Below, one piece after another: positions 1 to 8,176 of a DNA stretch of 38,792 nucleotides; position 1 is the stretch's first letter, and every line of letters starts with the position of its first letter. The notes beneath the pieces were generated by a model. That model was given only the letters and a program-made list of their open reading frames with translations, was not told the origin of the DNA and made no database searches. Location of the stretch: positions 1 through 38,792 of the forward strand of contig PBMZ01000027.1 in NCBI GenBank assembly GCA_002722955.1. Direction: 5' to 3'. Source of the stretch: Planctomycetaceae bacterium (GTDB lineage Bacteria; Planctomycetota; Planctomycetia; Planctomycetales; Planctomycetaceae). The translations under genes and the position numbers were made by a program.

Positions 1-69
1 ATGGCGACACGTGCTGGGGTACGAGGAGGTGAAGGAGGCAGCCGAGGAGGAGTCCGCGGGTTCGTCTGA

Positions 70-1122
70 CGATCAGTCATCAATGGCGGCATCTTTGTCC
101 GATCAGGCGGCAAGGTGATCGGCAACTCGCAAGCCTTCACGTTGACGCCGATCAACATCGGTGGCGAGTGGGCTCCGGGTAACTCGCCCGGCGAAAGCCA
201 CATCACAGGCGACGTCGAATTCACTGGTGGAGAGTTGCAGATGGAAATCGGCGGCCTCACAGCTGGCACGGAACACGACTTTGTCCAAATCACGGGAACC
301 GCCAATCTTCATAGCGGAAAGCTTGCAGTCGCCTTGATTGATGGACACATACCATCGATCGGCTCGGAATATCGAATCATTTCTGCGAAGCGCGTCGACG
401 GCCACTTTGAAGGACTCGAGGCAGGTTATCACGCGGGTGGCACAGGTGGCCTTCCGGTTTTACCCAACGAAATGCGATGGCACGTTGCGTATGACCATGG
501 GCTTGTTCTATCGGTCTCTCCGAAGCCCCCCGAAGTCATAATCGCCGCAACGGTAAATAAGACCGCCGAAGATACTGACACTCCTGGGGAGTTTACGATC
601 ACTCGAGCCGGCAATACAGACATGGGATTGACGGTCTATTTGAGTCTCAACGGCACTGCTGACGAGAGCCTTGATTACCAATACATTCGCAAAGAGGTGG
701 CATTCTTGCCCGGTCAAGCTACGGCCAAGGTCACCGTTGTCGGCATTCCTGACTTCGAGGAAGAGCATTCGGAAACCGTCATCGCAACACTGGAATCACA
801 CGAAGACTATGTTGTTGGCGACGAAAACTCGGCAACGGTCATCATCGAAAATTCCGACGTTCCAATCGACACCGGCGGTGGAGATGGCGGTAACGACGCC
901 GACACTGGCAACGACGACGGAACAGACACAGATTTCTGGCCCGATGATCCAATCCAAACTGGCATGCCAGCCGCGTCTAGTGCGAGCAATTCTGCTAGCA
1001 CCCCCGAACGTCCCAGTAAGCCAATTGCTTCGGTCGAGAGCATCGACTCAACACTGGAAGACTTCGGCACACTCTTCGAGCCGCTCATCGTCGTTGATGT
1101 TATGAACGCCCCCGACGCCTGA
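70..1122 (+). CDS. C-terminal part of a secreted autotransporter-repeat / Calx-beta protein (5' partial)
   Basis: This is the 3' end of a larger gene. The frame is open from position 70, just after an in-frame TGA at 67-69, so the true start is not in the window. The first ~100 residues carry the passenger-type repeat signature (INGGIF, then GGEWAPGNSPG, then ITGDVEFTGGELQMEIGG) typical of autotransporter-associated beta-strand repeats in large planctomycete surface proteins. A Calx-beta-like domain follows at about nt 525-850 (EFTITRAGN, VTVVGIPDFEEEHSETV, SATVIIEN). An Asp/Gly-rich linker and a Ser/Pro/Thr-rich tail end the protein at MNAPDA. The role is inferred as an extracellular structural or adhesive protein. 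No catalytic motif and no recognised C-terminal anchor are visible. It converges on the DUF1501 gene with an 18-nt gap. Confidence 0.7.
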   Translation, partial: RSVINGGIFVRSGGKVIGNSQAFTLTPINIGGEWAPGNSPGESHITGDVEFTGGELQMEIGGLTAGTEHDFVQITGTANLHSGKLAVALIDGHIPSIGSEYRIISAKRVDGHFEGLEAGYHAGGTGGLPVLPNEMRWHVAYDHGLVLSVSPKPPEVIIAATVNKTAEDTDTPGEFTITRAGNTDMGLTVYLSLNGTADESLDYQYIRKEVAFLPGQATAKVTVVGIPDFEEEHSETVIATLESHEDYVVGDENSATVIIENSDVPIDTGGGDGGNDADTGNDDGTDTDFWPDDPIQTGMPAASSASNSASTPERPSKPIASVESIDSTLEDFGTLFEPLIVVDVMNAPDA

Positions 1123-1127
1123 ACATA

Positions 1128-1146
1128 TTCTGACAGCGAATCAGAA
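1128..1146. terminator. Small inverted repeat between convergent genes
   Basis: TTCTGA (1128-1133) and TCAGAA (1141-1146) form a 6-bp stem with a 7-nt loop in the 18-nt gap between the convergent CDSs, overlapping the DUF1501 stop codon. No T-run follows, so a terminator role is only possible. Confidence 0.25.
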
Positions 1147-2535
1147 CAACTCGCACAGTACGCGCCCCGTCGAAAGCACGTGCTGCTCACCGTCTCGGGA
1201 AGCAACATTTGTTGCTGGATCAATGCCTAAGGAATCAAGAATCGTCGCCGTGATATCTGCGGGCGAGACCGGGTCGTCTTTCACGTAGGCGGCATGTTCA
1301 TCGGTGGAACCATAAACGTTTCCGCCGCGGATACCTGCCCCTGCCATCATCATTGTGAACGCGTGCGGCCAGTGCTCACGACCGGGGGTTGAAAACATCG
1401 AGCTGATCTTCGGACTGCGACCGAACTCGCCCATCCAAACAACGAGCGTGTCTTCCAGCAAACCACGATTGGACATGTCTTCTAAGAGTGCGGCCAGCGT
1501 CTGATCGGCTCTTGGAATCAGGCTATCCATAATCAATGGGAAGTGATTGCGGTGCGTGTCCCAAGGATTGTTGGCGAGCAAGGGCTTCCAATCTCCGCCC
1601 CAGTACTGCATCTCCTTGCCCCAATAAACCGTGACGAATTTCGCCCCAGCTTCAATCAGGCGGCGGCCCAATAAGACACTCGTACCGTGGCGGTGTCGAC
1701 CGTATTTGTCGCGCAGCTCCGGAGACTCTCGGTCTAAATCGAAAGCGTCGTGAATCGACGGCTGCTGTAGAATCCGGATAACTTGCTCTTGAAGCGCGGT
1801 GAATTCCTTTGCCAGCGAGATGTCGCCAGCTTGCACATCTCCATCTAAAGCGCCCAACAATGCTCGACGATTCTTAAGCCGTCGCTCCGTCACCTTTTCG
1901 ACTCTGGCCAGATTCGGCGGGACAACTTCTCCGGCCCGTGTGACCGAGACAGGAAACGGATTCCAGCGTTCTCCCAGCAGCCCGGCGTTTTGCCCCGGAA
2001 GAATCCGAGCGTCAATTCGCATCGGTTCGGGAAGCTGGATCGACTTCGGCATAGTCTCAGTCGAGTCGCTCGCTCGGTTGAACGAACAAGCCATATGCGG
2101 CATGTCCCTTGGAGTGACTCGCAATCCGCCCGCTTGAATGTTGTGACGATAACCCGTCAGCACTCGATAGACAGCTTGATCGTGAGGAATATCTTCGTGA
2201 CGCATCGAGCGGATCTGCGCAAGGTGATGCATCTTCTTGGCGACGTTCGGCAAGTAATCACCAATCGTGATTCCCGGCACGGACGTGTCGATCGGCTTGG
2301 CCGGTCCTCGAATCTGGTCAGGTGCATTGGGCTTCAGATCGAACATATCGATGTGGCTGGGCCCACCGTCCATGTAAAGTAGCAAGACGGACTTTGCCCG
2401 CGTGGGACGCTTTTGATCAATGTTTGCTTGAGACGCTCCCACTCCACCAAAGCAGGACAATCCAAACGCACCTAGCGATAGTAAGCTGCGGCGATCGAGC
2501 ATTGGCCCATTCAATGTCATCGGATTAATCAGCAT
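1141..2535 (-). CDS. DUF1501 family protein with Tat signal
   Basis: A 464-residue DUF1501 protein, a family related to the sulfatase/alkaline-phosphatase fold and very abundant in Planctomycetes. The N-terminus holds a twin-arginine signal (LDRRSLLSLGAFGLSCFGG), so export by Tat is expected. Family landmarks are LLLYMDGGPSHIDMFDLKP near residue 52, MRHEDIPHDQAVYRVLTG, LGRRLIEAGAKFVTVYWG and VVWMGEFGRSPKI. The start is uncertain: Met1, Met6 and Met12 all keep the Tat motif and none has a strong Shine-Dalgarno. DUF1501 proteins are usually encoded next to a DUF1549/DUF1553 cytochrome-type partner. Here the only such partner in the window is more than 10 kb away at 13036-15474. The substrate is unknown. 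Confidence 0.9.
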   Translation of the reverse strand: MLINPMTLNGPMLDRRSLLSLGAFGLSCFGGVGASQANIDQKRPTRAKSVLLLYMDGGPSHIDMFDLKPNAPDQIRGPAKPIDTSVPGITIGDYLPNVAKKMHHLAQIRSMRHEDIPHDQAVYRVLTGYRHNIQAGGLRVTPRDMPHMACSFNRASDSTETMPKSIQLPEPMRIDARILPGQNAGLLGERWNPFPVSVTRAGEVVPPNLARVEKVTERRLKNRRALLGALDGDVQAGDISLAKEFTALQEQVIRILQQPSIHDAFDLDRESPELRDKYGRHRHGTSVLLGRRLIEAGAKFVTVYWGKEMQYWGGDWKPLLANNPWDTHRNHFPLIMDSLIPRADQTLAALLEDMSNRGLLEDTLVVWMGEFGRSPKISSMFSTPGREHWPHAFTMMMAGAGIRGGNVYGSTDEHAAYVKDDPVSPADITATILDSLGIDPATNVASRDGEQHVLSTGRVLCELF

Positions 2536-2622
2536 ACACAGATTCTCGTCAAGTTAGTGGTTGAGAACGATTCATTCTATTGGGCGAGACGCCGTCCCGT
2601 CAATTTGATATTTCGTCTATCG

Positions 2623-2654
2623 AGAAGCCCGACTCTCGAAGAGGCCCGGCTTCT
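2623..2654. repeat. Dispersed hairpin repeat, family R1, copy 1
   Basis: AGAAGCC (from 2623) and GGCTTCT (to 2654) pair around a Cys/Gly-codon-like centre. The same arms recur at 15614-15653, 25644-25659, 26211-26243 and 32795-32825. This copy lies between divergent genes (DUF1501 and the EboD-like cyclase), where a terminator is not needed. That argues the family is a dispersed repeat and not only a terminator. Confidence 0.6.
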
Positions 2655-2740
2655 GCAACTTCCTAGGCAAGACACAGAGCGTCATTCGATTGTAATCTCG
2701 CCCGAACAGCTTATAGTGGATCTTTCGGTCAATTCCTGTC

Positions 2741-2752
2741 GGAGTGGTGATG
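2741..2752 (+). promoter_or_regulatory. Ribosome binding site fixing the EboD-like start
   Basis: GGAG at 2741-2744 lies 5 nt before ATG 2750-2752. Two GTG codons (2744, 2747) immediately upstream are in frame but overlap or abut the Shine-Dalgarno, so ATG 2750 is preferred. Confidence 0.55.
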
Positions 2753-3907
2753 GATCTATCGCAAAACAGCTTTGATGTCTCATTTGAAATCCCCGCAAAG
2801 CACCGTCTGCGCTTTACACGCGACGTGTTCGGCGACGAGCAAGACGTACTCTCGGATTTGCTGGAACCATCAGGCGACCAGTCTGTGCGACTCCAGTTTT
2901 GGATTGACCAGAACATTTGCGATGCTCGACCGGATCTGAAACAGAAACTGAACACTTTCGTGCGTCAGCGATCCGACTGGCTCAGCATGGCCGGCAATAT
3001 CCAACTTGTCCCCGGCGGCGAAGAGGTCAAGAACGACATCCACATCCTTGAGCGGATGCTGAAGGTCATCAATCATCACGACTTGGATCGACGCAGCTAT
3101 ATCGTCGTGATCGGCGGTGGAGCCGTCTTGGACGCAATTGGCTTTGCTGCCGCGATCGCTCATCGAGGCATTCGACTGATTCGCTTGCCGGCAACAACTC
3201 TGTCGCAAGACGATTCAGGTATTGGCGTCAAGAACGCGGTCAACTTGTTCGGCAAGAAAAATTGGCTCGGATCGTTCAATGTTCCATGGGCGGTTATCAA
3301 CGACGCCTCACTATTAGAGACATTGTCGAATCGAGACTTCATCGGCGGGTTCTCCGAAGCGGTTAAGGTATTCTCGCTCAAGGACGCCGACAGCTTTGAT
3401 TTACTTTGCCAGTCAGCCGAAGCCATCAGTCAGCGAGACATGGAAGCCGCCGATCCGATCATTCGTTTGTCAGCGTGGCACCACTTGAATCATATCACGC
3501 GCGGCGGCGATCCTTTCGAGGCTCTCGAAGCACGCCCACTCGATTTCGGTCATTGGTCTGCACACAAATTGGAATCGATGACGAACTTTGATTTGCGACA
3601 CGGTGAAGCTGTCGCCATCGGAGTCGCCATTGATTCGATTTACTCGTCGTTACTCTGCGGACTTCCCGAAACTGACGCTCGACGAATCGTGCAGTGCTTG
3701 CGAAATCTTGGCTTCGATCTACATCACGAAGCGCTCGACCGCACCGACGAACTCTTCGGCGGGCTTGAGGAGTTCCGACAACACCTCGGCGGCCGATTGA
3801 CGTTAACCATGCTCCGCGGGATCGGCGATCCGTACGAGGTTCACGAGGTCGAGCAAGAGCAGATGCTCGCAGCGATCGATCAGGTCGCCAGCTATGCATT
3901 GAGCTAG
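2750..3907 (+). CDS. EboD-like 3-dehydroquinate synthase family sugar-phosphate cyclase
   Basis: A 385-residue member of the dehydroquinate synthase superfamily (NAD- and metal-dependent sugar-phosphate cyclases). Visible landmarks are PGGEEVKND, the NAD-binding [62 protein letters not shown], and the metal-site region [14 protein letters not shown] plus [12 protein letters not shown]. The wording of [13 protein letters not shown] and [15 protein letters not shown] matches the EboD branch and not AroB of the shikimate pathway or the valiolone synthases. This placement is from memory of the family and not from a search. EboD normally sits in the ebo cluster with eboA-C, E and F, which in cyanobacteria has been linked to scytonemin precursor export. 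None of those partners is present here. The substrate is unknown. Confidence 0.85.
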   Translation: MDLSQNSFDVSFEIPAKHRLRFTRDVFGDEQDVLSDLLEPSGDQSVRLQFWIDQNICDARPDLKQKLNTFVRQRSDWLSMAGNIQLVPGGEEVKNDIHILERMLKVINHHDLDRRSYIVVIGGGAVLDAIGFAAAIAHRGIRLIRLPATTLSQDDSGIGVKNAVNLFGKKNWLGSFNVPWAVINDASLLETLSNRDFIGGFSEAVKVFSLKDADSFDLLCQSAEAISQRDMEAADPIIRLSAWHHLNHITRGGDPFEALEARPLDFGHWSAHKLESMTNFDLRHGEAVAIGVAIDSIYSSLLCGLPETDARRIVQCLRNLGFDLHHEALDRTDELFGGLEEFRQHLGGRLTLTMLRGIGDPYEVHEVEQEQMLAAIDQVASYALS

Positions 3908-3928
3908 GCCATTCGCTGTGGCAAGGTC

Positions 3929-4080
3929 GCCATCACTCTCTGAGTGATGAGCCTTCGTATGAACGGGCCAAACAAAGATTGCGTGTATTTGTCGAAGATG
4001 AGTCCGCGGATTCTCGATCGTCAACGGCTTTCGTTGTGAGTTCTGGATGCTCATCACTCTGAGAGTGATGGCTACTTTGG
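3929..4080. repeat. Paired inverted repeat, family R2, first pair
   Basis: Two copies of a palindromic unit face each other. Unit A has arms CATCACTC (3931-3938) and GAGTGATG (3942-3949). Unit B has CATCACTC (4052-4059) and GAGTGATG (4063-4070), followed by GCTACTTTGG. Each unit is an 8-bp stem with a 3-nt loop, and the flanks (GCC on one side, AGC on the other) show that A and B are in opposite orientation, about 100 nt apart. The same unit pair recurs at 25596-25718. The element fills the gap between the convergent EboD-like gene and RTX gene 1 and abuts the RTX stop codon at 4081. Confidence 0.75.
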
Positions 4081-7000
4081 CTATGCGTCTAGTGTCGCGA
4101 TCACAGCTGCAGATAATTGGAACGACTCGTCGATCTCGCTGGCCGCACCGACAACGGTGTCGTCGCCATCACCACCAGCAATCGTGTCCGAGCCCCCCTG
4201 CCCGTTCACGCTATCATCGCCGTCGCCGCCGAGCAGAATGTCCAAGCCGGCGGCCCCCAACAGCGTGTCGTTGCCGTCACCGCCACGCATCGTGTCGTTG
4301 CCGTTACCGGCGATCAGGCGATCGTTTCCATCGCCGCCCGTGACGCCGTTGTTGCCGTTGCCAGCATCGATCATGTCGTCGCCGTCATCGCCGTTCAGGA
4401 TGTCGTTGCCGTCATCTCCGAACAGCAAGTCGTCGCCGTCACCGCCACGGATATTATCGTCGCCAGCTTGACCTCGTAGGATGTCGTCAGCCGCACCGCC
4501 TCGCAGAGCGTCGTTGCCATTGCCACCGAAGAGTCGGTCTTCATCTTCGCCACCTTCGAGCGAGTCATCGCCGTCATTGCCGATCAGCGTGTCTTCGCCC
4601 TCTTCACCGAGTGCGGTGTCGTTGCCGTCGTCGCCTCTAATCGAGTCGTCGCCGGTGCCACCGTTGAGCACGTCGTCTCCATTGTTTCCATTCAAGACAT
4701 CGTCGTCGTCACCGCCAGTGATGATATCATTCCCGCCGCCTCCACTCAGTACGTCATCGCCAGCGTCGCCGTTGATGACATCGTTGCCGCCGTTTCCGTT
4801 CAGGTTATCGTTGCCAGTGCCGCCCGAGATCGTATCGGTGAAGTCGCTGCCCGTGATCGTGTCGTTGCCCGAACCACCTTGCAGACTTAAGAACGTGAAA
4901 CCGAGGTCGGCGCCAGCCGCCGTGATCGCATCGTCGCCAGGACCGCCGTCGACCGTTAACTGAATCGGAGTCACTTTGTTCAGATTGGTGACAGTTAACG
5001 TATCAGCGCCTGCTCCACCAGTCACGAAGACCTCGGGAATGTCCGCGTTGATGGTGATTGTGGCAGAACCGTCCGAGATCTGCAGCAATGCTCCAGCCTG
5101 CGGAATGCTCTGTTTCACAGTGAAAGAATCCGTGCCGCTGCCGCCACGCACCTCGACACGATCCGCTCCGGTGATTCCTTGATAATCATCGGTTCCATCC
5201 GAAGCCCCATCCCAAATAAACGTGTCTTGGCCTGCATCGCCAATCAGCACGTCATCGTCACGCTGCCCGTCGAGTGTGTCGTCGCCCATTTCTCCTTCAA
5301 GCGTATCTGCACCCGAGCCGCCAAACAGCTTGTCATCGCTGGCACCGCCGCGAATGCTGTCGTTTCCACTTCCGCCGGCCAAGATGTCCTCGCCGATTCC
5401 GGACAGAATCGTATCATTCCCGCTACTTCCACGAAGCGTGTCATCTTGACTTCCCGGCGTTGGTGGTGCCGGAGGTGCTGGTGGTGGAGGCGGTGGTGGA
5501 GGCGGTGTCGTTGCTCCGAGTGAGGAGATGTATGCGGTAGTGTCGAAGGCGCTGGCGCCGCTATCTCCCAGGATGATCGTGAGCGTGTTGCCCGTTGAGC
5601 CGTCACCGACGACTTGTTGGAACAGCAGCCTTGGGCTGCCATTGTCGACCAACACACCATTCAGTTCAGTACCAGCAACCGCGGCAAAACCTGGATGGTC
5701 AATATTAACGGGAGCCCCGGCAACATTGGCGATGTTCGTGCCGTTGACGATCAAACCAAACGCGTCGTTCAGACCCTGCAAAACGAAGTCGGGGAATTCT
5801 TCCGATCCGAAGACAACCTCGAAGAAGACCGTGTCAAAACCGGGCATCATGTCGAAGGTGATGTCCAGCTGCGTCACGTCAAACGCTGGCTGCATCCCGT
5901 TAATTGGGTCGATCAAGGCCTGCTGCGCGGCTGTTGCGGTTGCGCCGTAATCGGTTGTTTGCTCATTGATCGTGTCGGGCCCCGTTTCATAGTCAGCAAC
6001 GTCGCCCGAGCTTATCACGATGCCGCCGCGGTCCAAGCCGTACGTTTGCGTTGTGCCAACGACATATGTTCCCGTCGAGAAGTCTACGCCGTTGTTTTGC
6101 TCTTGCAACGTCATGCCCGTGACCGTCAAACCGGCACCGCCACCGCCGACCAAAGCGTTGATCAGCGCACCGACGTTGTTGGTCGGAGTGATCTGAATGC
6201 CGCCGGGGCCTGCTCCGTCGTCATCAACGATCCGAGCGTCGCCTTGTCCGTCAAAGATCGTCGCGTTGACAGGATTCGATAGATTCACCAAGAAGTTTTC
6301 TTCGCTCGATTCGATCTCAACATCACCAATGATCGTGACGGGAATCGTTAACGAAGTCACTCCCGGATCAAACACCAAAGTGTCCATGGTTGCTTGGTAG
6401 TCGGGAGTCGGCCCCATTGAAGTTGCCGTGCCATCGGCAGTCGCAAATTCAACTTGGATGGTCGCGGCGCTGGGCTCGGACAACGTGACCGTGAAGTTTT
6501 GAGTCGTCGTGTCCCCAAGATCGCCTTCCATTTCGAAGCGAATGTCATCGATGGAGATCGAGATGGCTGTTTGCGTGTCGAGCAAATCATTCCCGGTACC
6601 GCCATCCAGGAAGTCGGCACCTTGCCCACCGAATAGTTGATCGTTGCCGCGGTGACCTCGAATCGTGTCATCGCCGTCAGCGCCACTCAGCAGATCGTTG
6701 CCACTTCCGCCGAAGATTTGGTCGTTTCCTTCAGCACCCTCGATCGTGTCGTTGCCGTTGTTGCCCGTCAGCCGGTCGTTGCCGGCGGCGCCGTTAATTG
6801 AATCGTTGCCTTGGGCACCGATCAACGAGTCATCACCGTCGTCGCCGTTGACCGTGTCGTTGCCACTTTGTCCATTCAACGTGTCGTTGCCGGTCGAGCC
6901 GTTCAGCAAATCGTTACCAGGACCAGCAACGACGGAATCGGCACCATCGCCGACAAAGACAATGTCATCGCCAGAGCCAGCCATCACAATGTCATCGCCA

Positions 7001-7698
7001 AGTCCCGTGTCGATCGTGTCGGCACCGCTTCCACCCGAAACAGTGTCGGCGCCATCGCCGCTCGTGATCGAGTCCTCGCTGTTGCCACCGTCAATGACAT
7101 CATCGCCGTCGCCACTATCGATGGTATCGGCGCCGTCGCCTCCCGTAATGTTGTCGGCATCCGTGCCGCCCGTCAGACTGTCGTCGCCATCACCACCATC
7201 GATGGTGTCCAATCCATTCAAGCCAGTAATGGTGTCGTCGCCATCGCCCCCCAACAAAACTTCCGCGAAGGCTGCCGACCCCTGAATAAAATCATCTGCG
7301 TCGCCACCGTCGATCTGAATGGTGACGCCAACAGTGTCAAGCGTCGCGGTTGTGAGACCCGCGATGTTGATGCTGTTGGTCCCATCGCCACCATTGATCT
7401 GAAGTACACTCACCAACGAACCATCAAACGTCGGCAAGATATTGTCCGGTGCTCCGTTCGTAAGCACTTGGACGTTGCCGGGAATTGTTGGATCGTCTTG
7501 AAGCGTGATGCTGCCGCCTGCATCCGACGAGATGATTAAGTTTCCGCCAAAGAACAACGCGGACACTGTCAATAACGTACGGTCCTCGAACTTCTCGATC
7601 GATTGAAGAGCGGGTCGAGTGATTCGTCGCCGCGACGACTTCTTAGTCAATGATCGCAAGCGGATACGGACGTTGTTGAGCCAATCGTTTTGACGCAC
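4081..7698 (-). CDS. Giant RTX calcium-binding repeat protein with Calx-beta and choice-of-anchor L domains
   Basis: A 1205-residue secreted repeat protein. The start is GTG 7698, because a perfect AAGGAG (7706-7711) sits 7 nt upstream and the product then aligns from residue 1 with its tandem paralogue (VRQNDWLNNVRIRL against MFLSNWIKAVRTRL). Order: basic N-terminus with EKFEDRTLLTVSA (about 35-47, resembling the LEPR-XLL type found on large planctomycete proteins); RTX nonapeptides GGxGxDxUx (about 150-378); Calx-beta (about 378-494, DVEIESSEENFLVNLSNP); choice-of-anchor L (about 498-724, VFFEVVFGSEEFPDFV); a Pro-rich linker; a short RTX block; a non-RTX module (about 826-942); a long RTX block (about 943-1190); and the tail EIDESFQLSAAVIATLDA. 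RTX repeats bind Ca2+ and fold outside the cell. No protease, lipase or toxin domain is seen. The reading frame is intact through all repeats. Confidence 0.88.
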   Translation of the reverse strand: MRQNDWLNNVRIRLRSLTKKSSRRRITRPALQSIEKFEDRTLLTVSALFFGGNLIISSDAGGSITLQDDPTIPGNVQVLTNGAPDNILPTFDGSLVSVLQINGGDGTNSINIAGLTTATLDTVGVTIQIDGGDADDFIQGSAAFAEVLLGGDGDDTITGLNGLDTIDGGDGDDSLTGGTDADNITGGDGADTIDSGDGDDVIDGGNSEDSITSGDGADTVSGGSGADTIDTGLGDDIVMAGSGDDIVFVGDGADSVVAGPGNDLLNGSTGNDTLNGQSGNDTVNGDDGDDSLIGAQGNDSINGAAGNDRLTGNNGNDTIEGAEGNDQIFGGSGNDLLSGADGDDTIRGHRGNDQLFGGQGADFLDGGTGNDLLDTQTAISISIDDIRFEMEGDLGDTTTQNFTVTLSEPSAATIQVEFATADGTATSMGPTPDYQATMDTLVFDPGVTSLTIPVTIIGDVEIESSEENFLVNLSNPVNATIFDGQGDARIVDDDGAGPGGIQITPTNNVGALINALVGGGGAGLTVTGMTLQEQNNGVDFSTGTYVVGTTQTYGLDRGGIVISSGDVADYETGPDTINEQTTDYGATATAAQQALIDPINGMQPAFDVTQLDITFDMMPGFDTVFFEVVFGSEEFPDFVLQGLNDAFGLIVNGTNIANVAGAPVNIDHPGFAAVAGTELNGVLVDNGSPRLLFQQVVGDGSTGNTLTIILGDSGASAFDTTAYISSLGATTPPPPPPPPPAPPAPPTPGSQDDTLRGSSGNDTILSGIGEDILAGGSGNDSIRGGASDDKLFGGSGADTLEGEMGDDTLDGQRDDDVLIGDAGQDTFIWDGASDGTDDYQGITGADRVEVRGGSGTDSFTVKQSIPQAGALLQISDGSATITINADIPEVFVTGGAGADTLTVTNLNKVTPIQLTVDGGPGDDAITAAGADLGFTFLSLQGGSGNDTITGSDFTDTISGGTGNDNLNGNGGNDVINGDAGDDVLSGGGGNDIITGGDDDDVLNGNNGDDVLNGGTGDDSIRGDDGNDTALGEEGEDTLIGNDGDDSLEGGEDEDRLFGGNGNDALRGGAADDILRGQAGDDNIRGGDGDDLLFGDDGNDILNGDDGDDMIDAGNGNNGVTGGDGNDRLIAGNGNDTMRGGDGNDTLLGAAGLDILLGGDGDDSVNGQGGSDTIAGGDGDDTVVGAASEIDESFQLSAAVIATLDA

Positions 7699-7705
7699 GG
7701 TGGAA

Positions 7706-7711
7706 CTCCTT
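7706..7711 (-). promoter_or_regulatory. Shine-Dalgarno deciding the RTX gene 1 start
   Basis: AAGGAG on the minus strand, 7 nt from GTG 7698. The frame stays open for 86 further codons upstream, to 7956, but that extension is Arg/Ser/Cys-rich, has no counterpart in the paralogue, and is judged non-coding. Confidence 0.7.
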
Positions 7712-8176
7712 GGCCAAGACCGCCTGTGAGAATCGCGGCCTCGACAGTTTCCGGATCGCTTTGACCGCTCGACAATCCGGGCGACAAAGCTTGCACATTC
7801 CACCGTGCAAATAACGAATACCCGCTGAGAAGATTTTTTCGAGAAAATCCCCGAAGATTCGATGTTCAGAGAATCAACATGCTTGAGTAACCAGCAAGGC
7901 TCGCACGAAGCGAGGTCGAGTCGTAACGACGTTACCTGGATGTTGCCTATTTGCAACAGCGGTCGCTCGCGCGTGATGATTAATGGCGGCGCGCAGAGCG
8001 GTTCTCAGAATCATTGGCTAAGGATGTCAAATCTTTATCCTTCATTTGCTTAAAGATTCTCGCCAGATTTGACAAAGAAACGGCGGGCTATGAGTTGTTC
8101 GAGTCGTGCGTGAAGCCGTCAAGACTTTCGGCCATGTCGATGAAGCCAAAAGCCGCTTCCGCTACGGAAAAGACCG
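7712..8176. other. Intergenic region between the two RTX genes
   Basis: About 465 bases with no convincing gene. It should hold the promoter of RTX gene 1 and the 3' flank of RTX gene 2. The only structure seen is an inverted repeat: GTCAAATCT (8026-8034) with AGATTTGAC (8065-8073), 9 bp perfect, around an inner AATCTTT/AAAGATT pair that offers an alternative fold. There is no T-run, so a classic terminator is unlikely. An operator or RNA switch is possible but unsupported. Confidence 0.4.

Noticed and set aside
2750..4080. An ebo cluster or a complete natural-product cyclase locus
   Set aside because: Only the EboD-like gene is present. No prenyltransferase, TatD-like or oxidoreductase partners were seen near it.
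6665..7285. Regularly spaced repeats that look CRISPR-like at DNA level
   Set aside because: The unit is about 27 nt, with no unique spacers, and it codes for the GGxGxDxUx nonapeptide in a continuous frame. There are no cas genes.
7699..7956. An 86-codon N-terminal extension of RTX gene 1
   Set aside because: The extension is Arg/Ser/Cys-rich and absent from the paralogue, while AAGGAG fixes GTG 7698 as the start.
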